This document shows positions 1-8,962 of a stretch of DNA of 64,000 nucleotides, in pieces (position 1 is the first letter of the stretch; the number at the start of each line of letters is the position of its first letter). This stretch comes from Mycobacterium sp. GA-0227b (lineage in GTDB: Bacteria > Actinomycetota > Actinomycetes > Mycobacteriales > Mycobacteriaceae). Location: assembly GCF_001499855.1 (NCBI RefSeq), contig NZ_LQIK01000005.1:1-64000 (forward strand), in the 5' to 3' direction. The translations under genes and the position numbers were made by a program. The notes under the pieces were generated by a model, which was not told where the DNA came from, did no database searches, and worked only from the letters and a program-made list of their open reading frames with translations.

Positions 1-86
1 TAACTGTCAACCATCAGCCGAAACACTGTCGCCCATCAACCGAAGACGAAATGTCAAGCCTCAACCGCACTAATACATCATCCCTG

Positions 87-159
87 CGCCCCCGGCAGGA
101 CTCGAACCTGCGGCCGACCGCTTAGAAGGCGGTTGCTCTATCCGCTGAGCTACGGGGGC
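87..159 (-). tRNA. tRNA-Arg (anticodon TCT)
   Basis: Read on the minus strand, this 73-nt stretch folds as a complete cloverleaf. The acceptor arms GCCCCCG and CGGGGGC pair fully, the T arm is GCAGG-TTCGAGT-CCTGC, and the anticodon loop CTTCTAA gives TCT, which reads AGA arginine codons. The discriminator is G, and no 3' CCA is encoded. Confidence 0.96.
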
Positions 160-312
160 AGCGCACTCACCCTAACGGAAAAGCCGCAAACCGATGGACC
201 ACCTCAACCCGCCTACCTGCTGGCAAGACAGCTAGTAAAGGGCTCTCGCGTGGACCGACGGCCGACTAGCGTGGTGACGACAGCAGTCACAGCGAGGAGG
301 TTGCGACGGCCC

Positions 313-1797
313 ATGAGCGACGTGCCGGAACTCGATGCGGCGGGACTCCCCGAGGAACTCAGCCCGCTGGACCAGATCCTGCACCGTGGCGAGGCCAACC
401 CACGCACCCGATCGGGGATCATGACCGTCGAGATTCTCGACTGCGCTCCGGACTGGGATACGTTCCGCGCCAAGTTCGACACCGCCTCCCGCAAGGTGCT
501 GCGGCTGCGGCAGAAGGTCGTGATGCCGACGCTGCCGACCGTGGCGCCGAGGTGGGTCGTCGACCCCGACTTCAACCTCGATTTCCACCTGCGGCGCGTT
601 CGCGCCCCGGCACCGGGCACCTTCCGCCAGGTGCTCGACATCGCCGAGGTCGCTGCTCAGTCGCCGCTCGACATCTCCCGGCCGCTGTGGACGGCCACGC
701 TCGTCGAGGGGCTCTCCGGCGACCGCGCCGCGCTCGTCGTTCACCTCAGCCATGCGGTCACCGACGGTGTCGGCGGTGTCGAGATGTTCGCCAATCTCTA
801 CGACCTCGAGCGTGACCCGCCGCCACAGCCGGTCCCGCCGCTTCCCATCCCGCAGGACCTGTCGCCCAACGACCTGATGCGCCAAGGGATCAACCGGCTG
901 CCCGGCACCATCGCAGGCCGGATGCGCGGAGCGCTGTTCGGCGCCGCGCACGTCGCGGGGGAGGTGATCCGCGATCCGATCTCGCGGTTGGGCAGCGTCG
1001 TCGAGTACGCGATGTCGGGCGCGCGAGTGGTCGGTCCCGTCGCGGATCCCTCGCCGGTGCTGCGGCGGCGCAGCCTGTCGTCGCGCAGTGAGGCGATCGA
1101 CATCGAGTTCGGCATCTTGCACCGGGCCGCCAAGGCGGCGGGTGGCTCGATCAACGACGCGTATCTGGCCGGCGTGTGCGGCGCGCTGCGGCTGTACCAC
1201 GAAGCCAAGGGTGTGCCGATCGACACGCTGCCGATGGCGGTGCCGGTCAACCTTCGGTCCGACGCCGATCCGGCCGGCGGAAACCGGTTCGCGGGCATCA
1301 ATCTCGCTGCGCCGATCGGTCTCAGCGATCCCGAGGTGCGCATCCGGCACATCCGCTCGCAGATGACCACCAAGCGCGAGGAACGGGCCATCGACATGGT
1401 CGGCGCCATTGCCCCGTTGGTGGGCCTGCTGCCCGACTCGGTGCTCGAGTCGATGGCCGGCTCGTTCGTCAATTCCGATGTCCAGGCCAGCAATGTCCCG
1501 GTGTATGCGGGCGACACGTTCATCGCCGGCGCAAAAGTCCTGCGGCAGTACGGGCTCGGCCCGCTGCCGGGGGTGGCGATGATGGTGGTGCTGGTGTCAC
1601 GCTCCGGCTACTGCACGATCACCAGCCGCTACGACCGCGCTGCAGTCACCGATCAGGAGTTGTGGGCGCGCTGCCTGCTCGCGGGGTTCGATGAGGTCCT
1701 CGCCCTCGGTGGCGACGGCCGAGCCGACCCCGCCTCGTTCAGCGTCGACGCGACGTCCGCCGTTTCCTCGTCACCCAATGGGAGTGCAGCGCAATGA
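313..1797 (+). CDS. WS/DGAT-family wax ester synthase / diacylglycerol O-acyltransferase
   Basis: Predicted 494-aa acyltransferase that would esterify diacylglycerol or a fatty alcohol with acyl-CoA for storage lipid. The N-terminal SPLDQ segment and the block LVVHLSHAVTDGVGG (residues 141-155) are typical of the family. The active-site HHxxxDG motif reads S146-H147-AVT-D151-G152, so the first His is Ser while the second His, usually regarded as catalytic, is kept. The start was placed at ATG 313 because GAGGAGG lies 12 nt upstream; the frame is open further 5' but runs into the tRNA. It overlaps plsC by ATGA and begins a three-gene lipid operon. Gene order suggests an orthologue of M. tuberculosis Rv2484c. 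Family membership is firm; substrate and activity are inferred. Confidence 0.9.
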   Translation: MSDVPELDAAGLPEELSPLDQILHRGEANPRTRSGIMTVEILDCAPDWDTFRAKFDTASRKVLRLRQKVVMPTLPTVAPRWVVDPDFNLDFHLRRVRAPAPGTFRQVLDIAEVAAQSPLDISRPLWTATLVEGLSGDRAALVVHLSHAVTDGVGGVEMFANLYDLERDPPPQPVPPLPIPQDLSPNDLMRQGINRLPGTIAGRMRGALFGAAHVAGEVIRDPISRLGSVVEYAMSGARVVGPVADPSPVLRRRSLSSRSEAIDIEFGILHRAAKAAGGSINDAYLAGVCGALRLYHEAKGVPIDTLPMAVPVNLRSDADPAGGNRFAGINLAAPIGLSDPEVRIRHIRSQMTTKREERAIDMVGAIAPLVGLLPDSVLESMAGSFVNSDVQASNVPVYAGDTFIAGAKVLRQYGLGPLPGVAMMVVLVSRSGYCTITSRYDRAAVTDQELWARCLLAGFDEVLALGGDGRADPASFSVDATSAVSSSPNGSAAQ

Positions 1798-3500
1798 CTT
1801 CGCCAAACGGTCAGTCCTCGCGGCGCACCATGCGGTTGCCGGGCTCGGTCGCCGAGATCCAGGCCAGCCCGCAAGGGCCCGAGGTGGGGGCGTTCTTCGA
1901 TCTCGATGGGACCCTGGTCGCCGGCTTCACCGGTGTCGTGATGACGCAGGACCGATTCCGCCGCCGTCAGATGTCGATGGGCGAGTTCATCGGCATGGTG
2001 CAGGCGGGCCTCAATCACCGACTCGGTCGCTCGGAGTTCGAGGACCTCATCGGCAAGGGTGCGCGCATGCTGCGCGGCAACTCGCTCGCCGACGTCGACG
2101 AGCTCGCCGAGCGGCTGTTCGTTCAGAAGATCGTCAGCCGCATCTATCCGGAGATGCGGGAGCTGGTGCGCGCGCACATGTCTCGCGGTCACACCGTCGT
2201 GCTCAGCTCATCGGCGCTGACGGTGCAGGTCGAACCCGTCGCGCGGTTTCTAGGCATCGAGAATGTACTGAGCAACAAGTTCGAGATCGAGGAGAACGGA
2301 TTGCTCACCGGCGAGGTGAAGCGACCGATCATCTGGGGGCCGGGAAAGGCCAGGGCGGTGCAGAAATTCGCCGCCGAGCACGGCGTCGACCTGGCCAAGA
2401 GTTACTTCTACGCCGACGGCGACGAGGACGTCGCGCTGATGTACCTCGTCGGTAACCCCCGGCCGACGAACCCGGAGGGCAAGCTCGCCGCGGTGGCGGC
2501 CAAACGAGGCTGGCCGGTGCTGCGCTTCACCAGTCGCAGTGGCGCAAGCCCGATTTCGCAACTGCGCACGGCTGCAGGAATCGCGGCGATGGGCCCGATC
2601 GCGGCCGGTGCGCTCGGCCTGGGGCTGCTGACCCGTAACAAGCGCACCGGCGTCAACTTCTTCACCGCGGCCTTCGGCCGGACGCTGATGAGCACGATCG
2701 GCATCAACGTCAACGTGGTCGGCAAGGAGAACTTGACCAAGCAGCGGCCGGCGGTGTTCCTGTTCAATCACCGCAATCAGGCCGACCCGTTGATCGCGGG
2801 CCACCTGGTGGATACCAACTTCACGTCGGTGGGAAAGAAGGAACTGGAGAAGGATCCGATTGTCGGCACCCTCGGCAGGATCATGGACGCCGCGTTCATC
2901 GACCGCGAGGATCCACAGAAGGCGGTCGAGGGGCTGAAGAAGGTCGAGGAGTTGGCCCGCAAGGGGCTGTCCATCCTGATCGCCCCGGAAGGCACCCGGT
3001 TGGACACCACCGAGGTCGGGCCCTTCAAGAAGGGTCCGTTCCGAATCGCGATGTCGGCCGGAATCCCGATCGTGCCCATCGTGATTCGCAACGCCGAGGT
3101 GATCGCCGCCCGCGATTCGAGCACCTTCAACCCCGGAACCGTCGACGTGGTGGTCTACCCGCCGATACCTGTCGACGACTGGACGCACGACAACCTCGCC
3201 GAACGCATCGACGAGGTCCGTCAGCTCTACCTCGACACGCTGCGAGACTGGCCGCACGACGAGTTGCCCACCCCGGAGCTGTACACCCGCGGGGTGCCGA
3301 CGACGAAGAAAGCGGCCGGCAAGAAGCCCGCGCCGAAGAAAGCCGCGAAGAAGACGGCTGCCAAGTCTGCTGCGACCAAGTCTGCGGCGACAAAGACGGC
3401 GGCCAAGAAGACGGCGGCCAAGTCTGCGGCCACCAAGACGGCGGCCAAGAAGCCGGCAACGAAGTCGGCAACGAAGTCTGCGGGGAAGGGCCGTCCGTGA
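1794..3500 (+). CDS. plsC: HAD-IB phosphatase / 1-acylglycerol-3-phosphate acyltransferase fusion
   Basis: A 568-aa two-domain lipid enzyme. Residues about 30-260 are a SerB-like HAD-IB domain with the nucleophile motif DLDGT at 36-40. Residues about 290-480 form a PlsC acyltransferase with NHRNQAD (HX4D, H326/D331) and the phosphate-binding EGTR at 399-402. The acyltransferase would make phosphatidic acid from lysophosphatidic acid; the phosphatase substrate is unknown, though dephosphorylation of a lipid phosphate would suit the neighbouring DGAT. The last 60 or so residues are a Lys/Ala/Thr-rich tail of AAKKTAAKS-type repeats resembling the tails of mycobacterial HupB or histone H1, unusual for a lipid enzyme. 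It overlaps both neighbours (ATGA upstream, GTGA downstream). Confidence 0.93.
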   Translation: MTSPNGQSSRRTMRLPGSVAEIQASPQGPEVGAFFDLDGTLVAGFTGVVMTQDRFRRRQMSMGEFIGMVQAGLNHRLGRSEFEDLIGKGARMLRGNSLADVDELAERLFVQKIVSRIYPEMRELVRAHMSRGHTVVLSSSALTVQVEPVARFLGIENVLSNKFEIEENGLLTGEVKRPIIWGPGKARAVQKFAAEHGVDLAKSYFYADGDEDVALMYLVGNPRPTNPEGKLAAVAAKRGWPVLRFTSRSGASPISQLRTAAGIAAMGPIAAGALGLGLLTRNKRTGVNFFTAAFGRTLMSTIGINVNVVGKENLTKQRPAVFLFNHRNQADPLIAGHLVDTNFTSVGKKELEKDPIVGTLGRIMDAAFIDREDPQKAVEGLKKVEELARKGLSILIAPEGTRLDTTEVGPFKKGPFRIAMSAGIPIVPIVIRNAEVIAARDSSTFNPGTVDVVVYPPIPVDDWTHDNLAERIDEVRQLYLDTLRDWPHDELPTPELYTRGVPTTKKAAGKKPAPKKAAKKTAAKSAATKSAATKTAAKKTAAKSAATKTAAKKPATKSATKSAGKGRP

Positions 3501-5842
3501 AGCCCTCCGCCGACCAGTACGCACCGTTCACGCCCACCGGTGATGCGTTGGTGCTGGCGTCGGCTTCCTCTGCGGCCGAACGGGATCTGCTCGACGACTG
3601 GCTCGATCGGCAGCGGCGCGAGAACCCCGGCTCCAAGATCGACGTGCTGCTGTTGCCCGACGATGACCCACCGCCCGGCGTGCTCGCCCAGCTCGTGGGT
3701 GAGCTCGAAGCCGGCGATGACCGCTCCGTCGTGCCGGTGCGCGTGTTCTGGGTGCCGGGCGGACTGCCCACCCGCTCCAAGGTGGTCGCGCTGATCTCCG
3801 GCCGGGACACCTACCGCCCGCCCGATATCCTGCAGCGCCGCATTCTGCGCCGCGACCCGTCGCGAGCCCGCGTCGTCGCCGGTGAACCCGCGAAGGTCTC
3901 CGAGCTTCGCCAGCAGTGGGCCGATACCACCGTCGCCGAAAACCCCCGCGAATTCGCGCGTTTCGTCATCCGCCGGGCGATCCTTGCCATCGAACGCGTC
4001 GAGCTGCGGCTGTTGGGCCCGGAGTACAAGTCACCGCGACTCATCAAACCGGAGTTGTTGGCGTCGGCCCGTTTTCGGGAGGGCCTGGAGCGCATCCCGG
4101 GCGCAAACCTGGAGACTGCGGGGGAGATGCTCGACGAGCTGTCGACCGGGTGGAGCCGGTTCTCGGTCGACCTGATCCCATCGCTCGGGCGCGCGATATT
4201 CAGCCGTGGCTTCGATCCGAACATCGACTACGACCGCGCCGAAGTCGAGGTGATGCGCCGCAATCTGGAAAACCATCCGGCCGTGCTGTTGTTCTCGCAC
4301 CGGTCCTATCTCGACGGGGTGATCGTGCCGGTTGCGATGCAGGAGAACCGGTTACCGCCGGTGCACACGTTCGCGGGAATCAACCTCTCGTTCGGCTTCA
4401 TGGGTCCGCTGATGCGCCATTCCGGCGTGATCTTCTTGCGCCGCAAACTCGACGATCCGCTCTACAAGTACGTGCTGCGGCAGTTCGTCGGGTACATCGT
4501 GGAGAAGCGGTTCAACCTCAGCTGGTCGATTGAGGGCACCCGGTCGCGAACGGGAAAGATGTTGCCGCCCAAACTCGGACTGCTCGCCTACGTGGCTGAC
4601 GCCTACCTCGACGGTCGAAGCGAGGACATCCTGTTACAGCCGGTGTCGATCAGCTTCGACCAGTTGCACGAGACAGCCGAATACGCCGCCTACGCCCGGG
4701 GTGGCGAGAAAACGCCCGAAGGCTTGTCGTGGTTGTACAACTTCATCAAGGCGCAGGGCGAGCGCAACTACGGCAAGATCTACGCCCGCTTCCCGGAGGC
4801 CGTGTCGATGCGCGAATACCTCGGCGCGCCCCACGGGCCGATGACCACCGATTCCGACGCCAAACGCCTTGCGCTACAGAAGATGGCGTTCGAGGTGTCG
4901 TGGCGAATTCTGCGCGCCACGCCGGTGAACGCCTCCGCGCTGGTCTCGGCGCTGCTGCTCACCACCCGCGGGGTCGCACTGACGCTCGACCAGATTCATC
5001 ACACGCTGCAGCTCTCGCTGGACTACCTGGAGCGCAAGCAGACCCCGATGACGAACAGCGCGTTGCGGTTACGCACTCCGGAAGGTGTACGGGCGGCGCT
5101 GGACGCGTTGTCCAACCGGCACCCCGTGACGTGTGTCGAAGGGGGCCGCGAGCCCGTTTGGCGGATCGCACCCGAGGATGAACACGAGGCGGCGTTCTAC
5201 CGCAACACGCTCATCGACGCGTTTCTGGAGACCTCGCTCGTCGAGTTGGCGCTGGCGCACGCCGGACGCGCGGAATCCGATCGGCTCGAAGCGTTCTGGA
5301 CCCAGGTGATGCGGCTGCGCGACCTGCTGAAGTTCGACTTCTACTTCGCCGACTCGGCGGCGTTCCGTGAGCACGTCGCCGAAGAGTTGTCCTGGCATGA
5401 CGGTTGGGAAGAGCAGGTCTCGGCGGGCGAGCAACAGGTCGACGCGCTGCTGCGCACCAAACAACCTCTGTTGGCCGCCGCCATGCTGCGACCGTTCTTC
5501 GAGGCCTACGAGATCGTCGCCGACGTGCTGCGCGATGCACCCGCCGAGATCGACGAGAAAGACCTGACGAAAAAGGCACTCGGCTTGGGCAACCAGTACG
5601 TCGCGCAGAGCAGGGTGCGCAGCAACGAGTCGGTGTCGGCGCTGCTGTTCGCAACGGCCCGCCAGGTTGTCGCCGACCAGCATCTGCTGGAGCCCGCCGC
5701 CGATCTGGCCGAGCGGCGCACCGCGTTTCGCGATGAGCTCCGCGCGATCATGCACGATATGGACAAGGTCGAGCAGATCGCCCGCGAGCAGTTCTACGCG
5801 CGCGAGGTCGAGCGTCGCGCCGCGCGCCGCGGGACGACCTGA
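3497..5842 (+). CDS. plsB: Glycerol-3-phosphate 1-O-acyltransferase
   Basis: A 781-aa PlsB-type enzyme that acylates position 1 of glycerol-3-phosphate, the first step of phospholipid and triacylglycerol synthesis, at the inner membrane. The acyltransferase motifs are present: FSHRSYLD (HX4D, H268/D273), a GxxFxRR-like block (SGVIFLRRK), the EGTRSRTGK glycerophosphate-binding block from E346, and [10 protein letters not shown]. Length fits bacterial PlsB. The GTG start overlaps the plsC stop (GTGA), so translation is probably coupled. With the two upstream genes it supplies successive acylations from glycerol-3-phosphate towards triacylglycerol. Gene order matches plsB2 (Rv2482c) of M. tuberculosis. 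Confidence 0.95.
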   Translation: MKPSADQYAPFTPTGDALVLASASSAAERDLLDDWLDRQRRENPGSKIDVLLLPDDDPPPGVLAQLVGELEAGDDRSVVPVRVFWVPGGLPTRSKVVALISGRDTYRPPDILQRRILRRDPSRARVVAGEPAKVSELRQQWADTTVAENPREFARFVIRRAILAIERVELRLLGPEYKSPRLIKPELLASARFREGLERIPGANLETAGEMLDELSTGWSRFSVDLIPSLGRAIFSRGFDPNIDYDRAEVEVMRRNLENHPAVLLFSHRSYLDGVIVPVAMQENRLPPVHTFAGINLSFGFMGPLMRHSGVIFLRRKLDDPLYKYVLRQFVGYIVEKRFNLSWSIEGTRSRTGKMLPPKLGLLAYVADAYLDGRSEDILLQPVSISFDQLHETAEYAAYARGGEKTPEGLSWLYNFIKAQGERNYGKIYARFPEAVSMREYLGAPHGPMTTDSDAKRLALQKMAFEVSWRILRATPVNASALVSALLLTTRGVALTLDQIHHTLQLSLDYLERKQTPMTNSALRLRTPEGVRAALDALSNRHPVTCVEGGREPVWRIAPEDEHEAAFYRNTLIDAFLETSLVELALAHAGRAESDRLEAFWTQVMRLRDLLKFDFYFADSAAFREHVAEELSWHDGWEEQVSAGEQQVDALLRTKQPLLAAAMLRPFFEAYEIVADVLRDAPAEIDEKDLTKKALGLGNQYVAQSRVRSNESVSALLFATARQVVADQHLLEPAADLAERRTAFRDELRAIMHDMDKVEQIAREQFYAREVERRAARRGTT

Positions 5843-5864
5843 GCCGCTTGTAGAAGCCTGGTCA

Positions 5865-5870
5865 TACGCT
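5865..5870 (+). promoter_or_regulatory. -10 box of a probably leaderless promoter for the CopD-CtaG gene
   Basis: TACGCT fits TANNNT and ends 6 nt before the ATG at 5877. That spacing puts the transcript start at or next to the start codon. No ribosome-binding site is visible. Confidence 0.5.
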
Positions 5871-5876
5871 GGTGGT

Positions 5877-7880
5877 ATGACCACGGTGGCATCGGGTGTG
5901 CGCAGTCGCGCGGTATGGCCGGTGCTCATCGGGGTCGCGGCGTTGGCGGGCGCGGTCGCCGCGGGCATCGGCGCACTGTCGCTGGCTGACGCGTTGAGCG
6001 CGACCGGGTTGCCGGATCCCGGCCCGGTCACCACTTACGGGCTGCCGTTCGTGCGGGCCGCCGGTGAGATCGCGGCGGTGATCGCCATCGGATCGTTCCT
6101 GTTCGCCGCGTCCCTCACGCCGCCGCAGCCCAACGGTGTGCTCGACGCCGGCGGTTACCGGGCGTTGCGCCTGGGCACCGGCGCGTCGGCGGTGTGGACG
6201 GTGTGCGCGGCGCTGATGGTCCCGCTGACGGTGTCCGACGTCTCCGGCCAACCGCTGCGCCAGAACCTCGACCCGCTGGCCGTCTGGTCGGCCGCGAGCC
6301 TCGTCGAAACCGCGGGCGCATGGCGGTGGAGCGCGTTCCTCGCCGCGGCCGTCACCGTGGCCAGCCTCCCAGTGCTGCGTTGGTCGTGGACGCCGGTGCT
6401 GTTGGCCGGATCATTGACGACCCTCATTCCGCTCGGCCTGACCGGGCACTCCTCGACCGGCGGCGCCCACGACCTGGCGACCAACAGCCTGCTGTTGCAC
6501 CTCGGCGCCGGGGCGCTGTGGGCGGGCGGGCTGCTCGCCTTGCTGGCGCACGTCATGCGCGGAGGCCGGCATGCCGGTCTGGCTGCGCGCCGTTTCTCGG
6601 CCCTCGCGCTGTGGTGCTTCGTGGTGATGGCGATCAGCGGCGTGATCAACGCGCTGGTGCGCATCGAACCCGCCGACCTGCTGCGCACCGAGTACGGCTG
6701 GCTGGTCGTCGGCAAAGCGGCGGCGTTGATCCTGCTCGGCCTGTTCGGCTGGCGGCAGCGCCGCAGCGGCCTGGCCGCGCTGGCGGCCGAACCGGAGTCG
6801 CGGGGCCCGTTGATTCGGCTGGCGCTGATCGAGGCGGTGCTGTTCGGGGCGACCTTCGGAATCGCCGTCGGACTGGGGCGCACGCCTCCACCGCCGCTGG
6901 CCGCACAACCGGGTCCGGTCGAGGTCGCGATCGGATACGACCTCGCCGGGCCGCCCACCTTCGAGCGGATACTCGTCGACTGGCGCTTCGATCTGATTTT
7001 CGGCACCGCCGCGATCGTCTTCGCGGTGGTGTATCTGCTGGGGGTACGCCGGCTTCGCCGCCGGGGCGACGCCTGGCCGGTGGGCCGGACGCTGGCCTGG
7101 CTGTGCGGGTGCGCGGCGTTGCTGTTCGCGACGTCCTCGGGGTTGGGCAGGTACATGCCCGCGATGTTCTCGATGCACATGATCGCGCACATGGTGCTGT
7201 CGATGCTGGTGCCGGTCCTGCTGGTGCTCGGCGCGCCGATGACCCTGGCGCTGCGGGCGCTGCCGGCCGCCGGCCGCGGAGATCCGCCCGGTGCCAGGGA
7301 GTGGCTGCTGGCGGCGCTGCATTCGCGGGTGTCGCGGTTCTTCACCAATCCGGCCGTGGCGACGGTGTTGTTCGTCGCGGGTTTCTACGGGCTGTACTTC
7401 GGTGGCCTGTTCGACGCCGCGGTCGACAAGCACGGCGCCCACGTGTTGATGAACCTGCACTTTCTGCTCAGCGGATACCTCTTCTATTGGGTCGTGATCG
7501 GCATCGATCCAGCGCCGCGGCAGATTCCCCAGCTGGGCAAGGTCGCGATGGTGTTCGCGTCCCTGCCGCTGCATGCGTTCTTCGGCGTGGTCCTGATGGG
7601 CATGAAGACGGTGCTGGGGGAGCCGTTCTACCGGTCGCTGCAACTGAGCTGGCACACCGATCTGCTCTCCGATCAACGCACCGGTGGTGGCATCGCGTGG
7701 GCGGCGGGCGAGATCCCGCTCGTGCTGGTGATGTTCGCGTTGCTGATCCAGTGGTCCCGCAGCGATCGGCGTACCGCCCAGCGGATAGACCGGGCCGCCG
7801 ACCGTGACGACGACGCGGAACTCGCCGCTTATAACGCGATGCTCGCCGAACTTGCGCGGCGCGACGGTTCCTCGCGCTGA
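5877..7880 (+). CDS. CopD domain / CtaG-type cytochrome c oxidase assembly fusion, polytopic membrane protein
   Basis: A 667-aa membrane protein with more than a dozen hydrophobic segments. The N-terminal half resembles CopD copper-import membrane proteins. The C-terminal half resembles the caa3-type CtaG family, with intramembrane-type His residues in SMHMIAHMVLSMLVPVLL and in the MNLHFLLSGY region. A role in moving copper to or into the aa3 oxidase CuB site is the family expectation. ATG 5877 was chosen because the first membrane segment follows at once and a -10 box sits 6 nt upstream; the longer open frame overlaps plsB and lacks a hydrophobic start. M. tuberculosis has a similar fusion (Rv0102) elsewhere in its chromosome. 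Confidence 0.88.
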   Translation: MTTVASGVRSRAVWPVLIGVAALAGAVAAGIGALSLADALSATGLPDPGPVTTYGLPFVRAAGEIAAVIAIGSFLFAASLTPPQPNGVLDAGGYRALRLGTGASAVWTVCAALMVPLTVSDVSGQPLRQNLDPLAVWSAASLVETAGAWRWSAFLAAAVTVASLPVLRWSWTPVLLAGSLTTLIPLGLTGHSSTGGAHDLATNSLLLHLGAGALWAGGLLALLAHVMRGGRHAGLAARRFSALALWCFVVMAISGVINALVRIEPADLLRTEYGWLVVGKAAALILLGLFGWRQRRSGLAALAAEPESRGPLIRLALIEAVLFGATFGIAVGLGRTPPPPLAAQPGPVEVAIGYDLAGPPTFERILVDWRFDLIFGTAAIVFAVVYLLGVRRLRRRGDAWPVGRTLAWLCGCAALLFATSSGLGRYMPAMFSMHMIAHMVLSMLVPVLLVLGAPMTLALRALPAAGRGDPPGAREWLLAALHSRVSRFFTNPAVATVLFVAGFYGLYFGGLFDAAVDKHGAHVLMNLHFLLSGYLFYWVVIGIDPAPRQIPQLGKVAMVFASLPLHAFFGVVLMGMKTVLGEPFYRSLQLSWHTDLLSDQRTGGGIAWAAGEIPLVLVMFALLIQWSRSDRRTAQRIDRAADRDDDAELAAYNAMLAELARRDGSSR

Positions 7881-7896
7881 GTCCGGCATCGTGTGC

Positions 7897-7957
7897 GCCG
7901 AGACCGACGCTTTGGCTGGTTTCCGGCCGTCGAATCGACCATTGCGTCGGTTTCGAG
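7897..7957. repeat. Left copy of a 61-bp inverted repeat flanking the DUF559 gene
   Basis: This 61-bp block is the reverse complement of 8857-8917 with only two mismatches. Each copy is also an imperfect palindrome: its outer 17-bp arm (starting CGAGACCGACG) matches the complement of its other end (ending CGTCGGTTTCG) at 14 of 17 positions, so either copy can fold into a hairpin. It lies between the CtaG stop and the DUF559 start. Confidence 0.9.
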
Positions 7958-7999
7958 AACAGCGGGAGCCCGACTAATGCCCGACTGCGTCCAAGCAGT

Positions 8000-8848
8000 G
8001 TGGACATTCCGTTCATCGGCAGTGACGCCATAGCCGCCGGCCACCTCACGAGAGCCCGCCTGCGCAGTCAGTATCGGCCGCTGTACCGCGGCATCTACGT
8101 GCCGAGACGCTACAACGTCTCGCTGCGCGAGAGGATCGTCGGCGTGGCTCTCGCCGCGCCTGACGCGGTGATCGCGGGCGTGGCCGCATCCTCGCTTCAC
8201 GGGGCGAAGTGGATCGATGATGACGTTCCGATCGAAGTGGTCAAAGCGATCCGACGCCAGCGCGGGTTGATCGTCCGCGACGAGACGCTGGACGAGAGCG
8301 AGGTCACCACGGTCGCGGGCATTCGCGTGACCACCCCGGCCCGAACCGCGGTCGACCTTGCCCGCCACCTCCCGCGCGACAAGGCGGTCGAACGATTGGA
8401 CGCGTTGATGAGCGCGCGTCCGTTCGCTCCGGAGGATGTGGTGCTGCTGGCGAAACGTCATCGCGGTGCGCGTGGTCTGCGGCGGCTGCCGGTGGCGTTG
8501 CCGCTCGTCGACGGCGGCGCCGAGTCGCCGAGAGAAACCTGGCTGCGGCTGCTCTTCATCGATGCCGGGCTACCCCGCCCCACAACGCAATTCGTGGTTC
8601 ATGACGAATTCGGCCGCTACGTCCGGCGCATTGACATGTGCTGGGAGGAGTTCAAAGTCGGCGCCGAGTACGACGGAGAACAACACCTCAACAGCCGGCG
8701 ACAATATGTGTTGGACGTCCAGGTCAACCGCGCGCTGCAGCGGCTCCGCTGGCACGTCGTCCACGTCATCAAGGAGGACCGGGCGGCTGACATCGTCGAG
8801 CAGGCGCGCACCGCCTTGCTATCGCGGGGCTGGCGGCCGAGCAAATGA
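8000..8848 (+). CDS. DUF559-type protein with AbiEi-like N-terminal part and nuclease-like C-terminal domain
   Basis: A 282-aa protein. Residues about 1-95 resemble the winged-helix start of AbiEi-type antitoxin-like proteins (HLTRARLRSQYRPLYRGIYV, then VIAGVAASSLHG). The C-terminal third carries the DUF559/Vsr-like core: R-R-I-D-M-C-W, then VGAEYDGEQHL, then VNRALQRLRWHVVHV, a pattern expected of PD-(D/E)XK-fold nucleases. Family members are common in several copies per mycobacterial genome and their role is not established. The GTG at 8000 has no clear ribosome-binding site. The gene sits neatly inside a 61-bp inverted repeat (7897-7957 and 8857-8917), which suggests a mobile or self-contained cassette. 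Nuclease activity is inferred only. Confidence 0.75.
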   Translation: MDIPFIGSDAIAAGHLTRARLRSQYRPLYRGIYVPRRYNVSLRERIVGVALAAPDAVIAGVAASSLHGAKWIDDDVPIEVVKAIRRQRGLIVRDETLDESEVTTVAGIRVTTPARTAVDLARHLPRDKAVERLDALMSARPFAPEDVVLLAKRHRGARGLRRLPVALPLVDGGAESPRETWLRLLFIDAGLPRPTTQFVVHDEFGRYVRRIDMCWEEFKVGAEYDGEQHLNSRRQYVLDVQVNRALQRLRWHVVHVIKEDRAADIVEQARTALLSRGWRPSK

Positions 8849-8856
8849 GTGCCTCG

Positions 8857-8917
8857 CTCGAAACCGACGCAATGGTCGATTCGGCGGCCGTAAACCAGCC
8901 AAAGCGTCGGTCTCGGC
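8857..8917. repeat. Right copy of the 61-bp inverted repeat flanking the DUF559 gene
   Basis: Reverse-complement partner of 7897-7957 (59 of 61 positions). It begins 8 nt after the DUF559 stop codon and ends 9 nt before the TetR operator-like palindrome. Confidence 0.9.
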
Positions 8918-8926
8918 CCGTGACTA

Positions 8927-8951
8927 TTGACCAGAATCGTTTTTTGGTCAA
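8927..8951. promoter_or_regulatory. Operator-like palindrome overlapping the TetR gene promoter
   Basis: Perfect 7-bp arms TTGACCA (8927-8933) and TGGTCAA (8945-8951) are separated by 11 nt. A -10-like AACTAT (8950-8955) overlaps the right arm and ends 7 nt before the GTG at 8963. This is the geometry expected of an autorepressed, leaderless TetR promoter. Function is inferred. Confidence 0.55.
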
Positions 8952-8962
8952 CTATTGGACTC

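Noticed and set aside
133-312. 60-codon N-terminal extension of the WS/DGAT frame
   Set aside because: It runs into the tRNA-Arg gene. A strong GAGGAGG precedes the internal ATG at 313, where family similarity begins.
6411-7889. 492-codon minus-strand frame and a 537-codon alternate plus frame over the CopD-CtaG gene
   Set aside because: Both are Arg/Pro-rich composition artefacts. The accepted frame shows clear membrane helices and family motifs.
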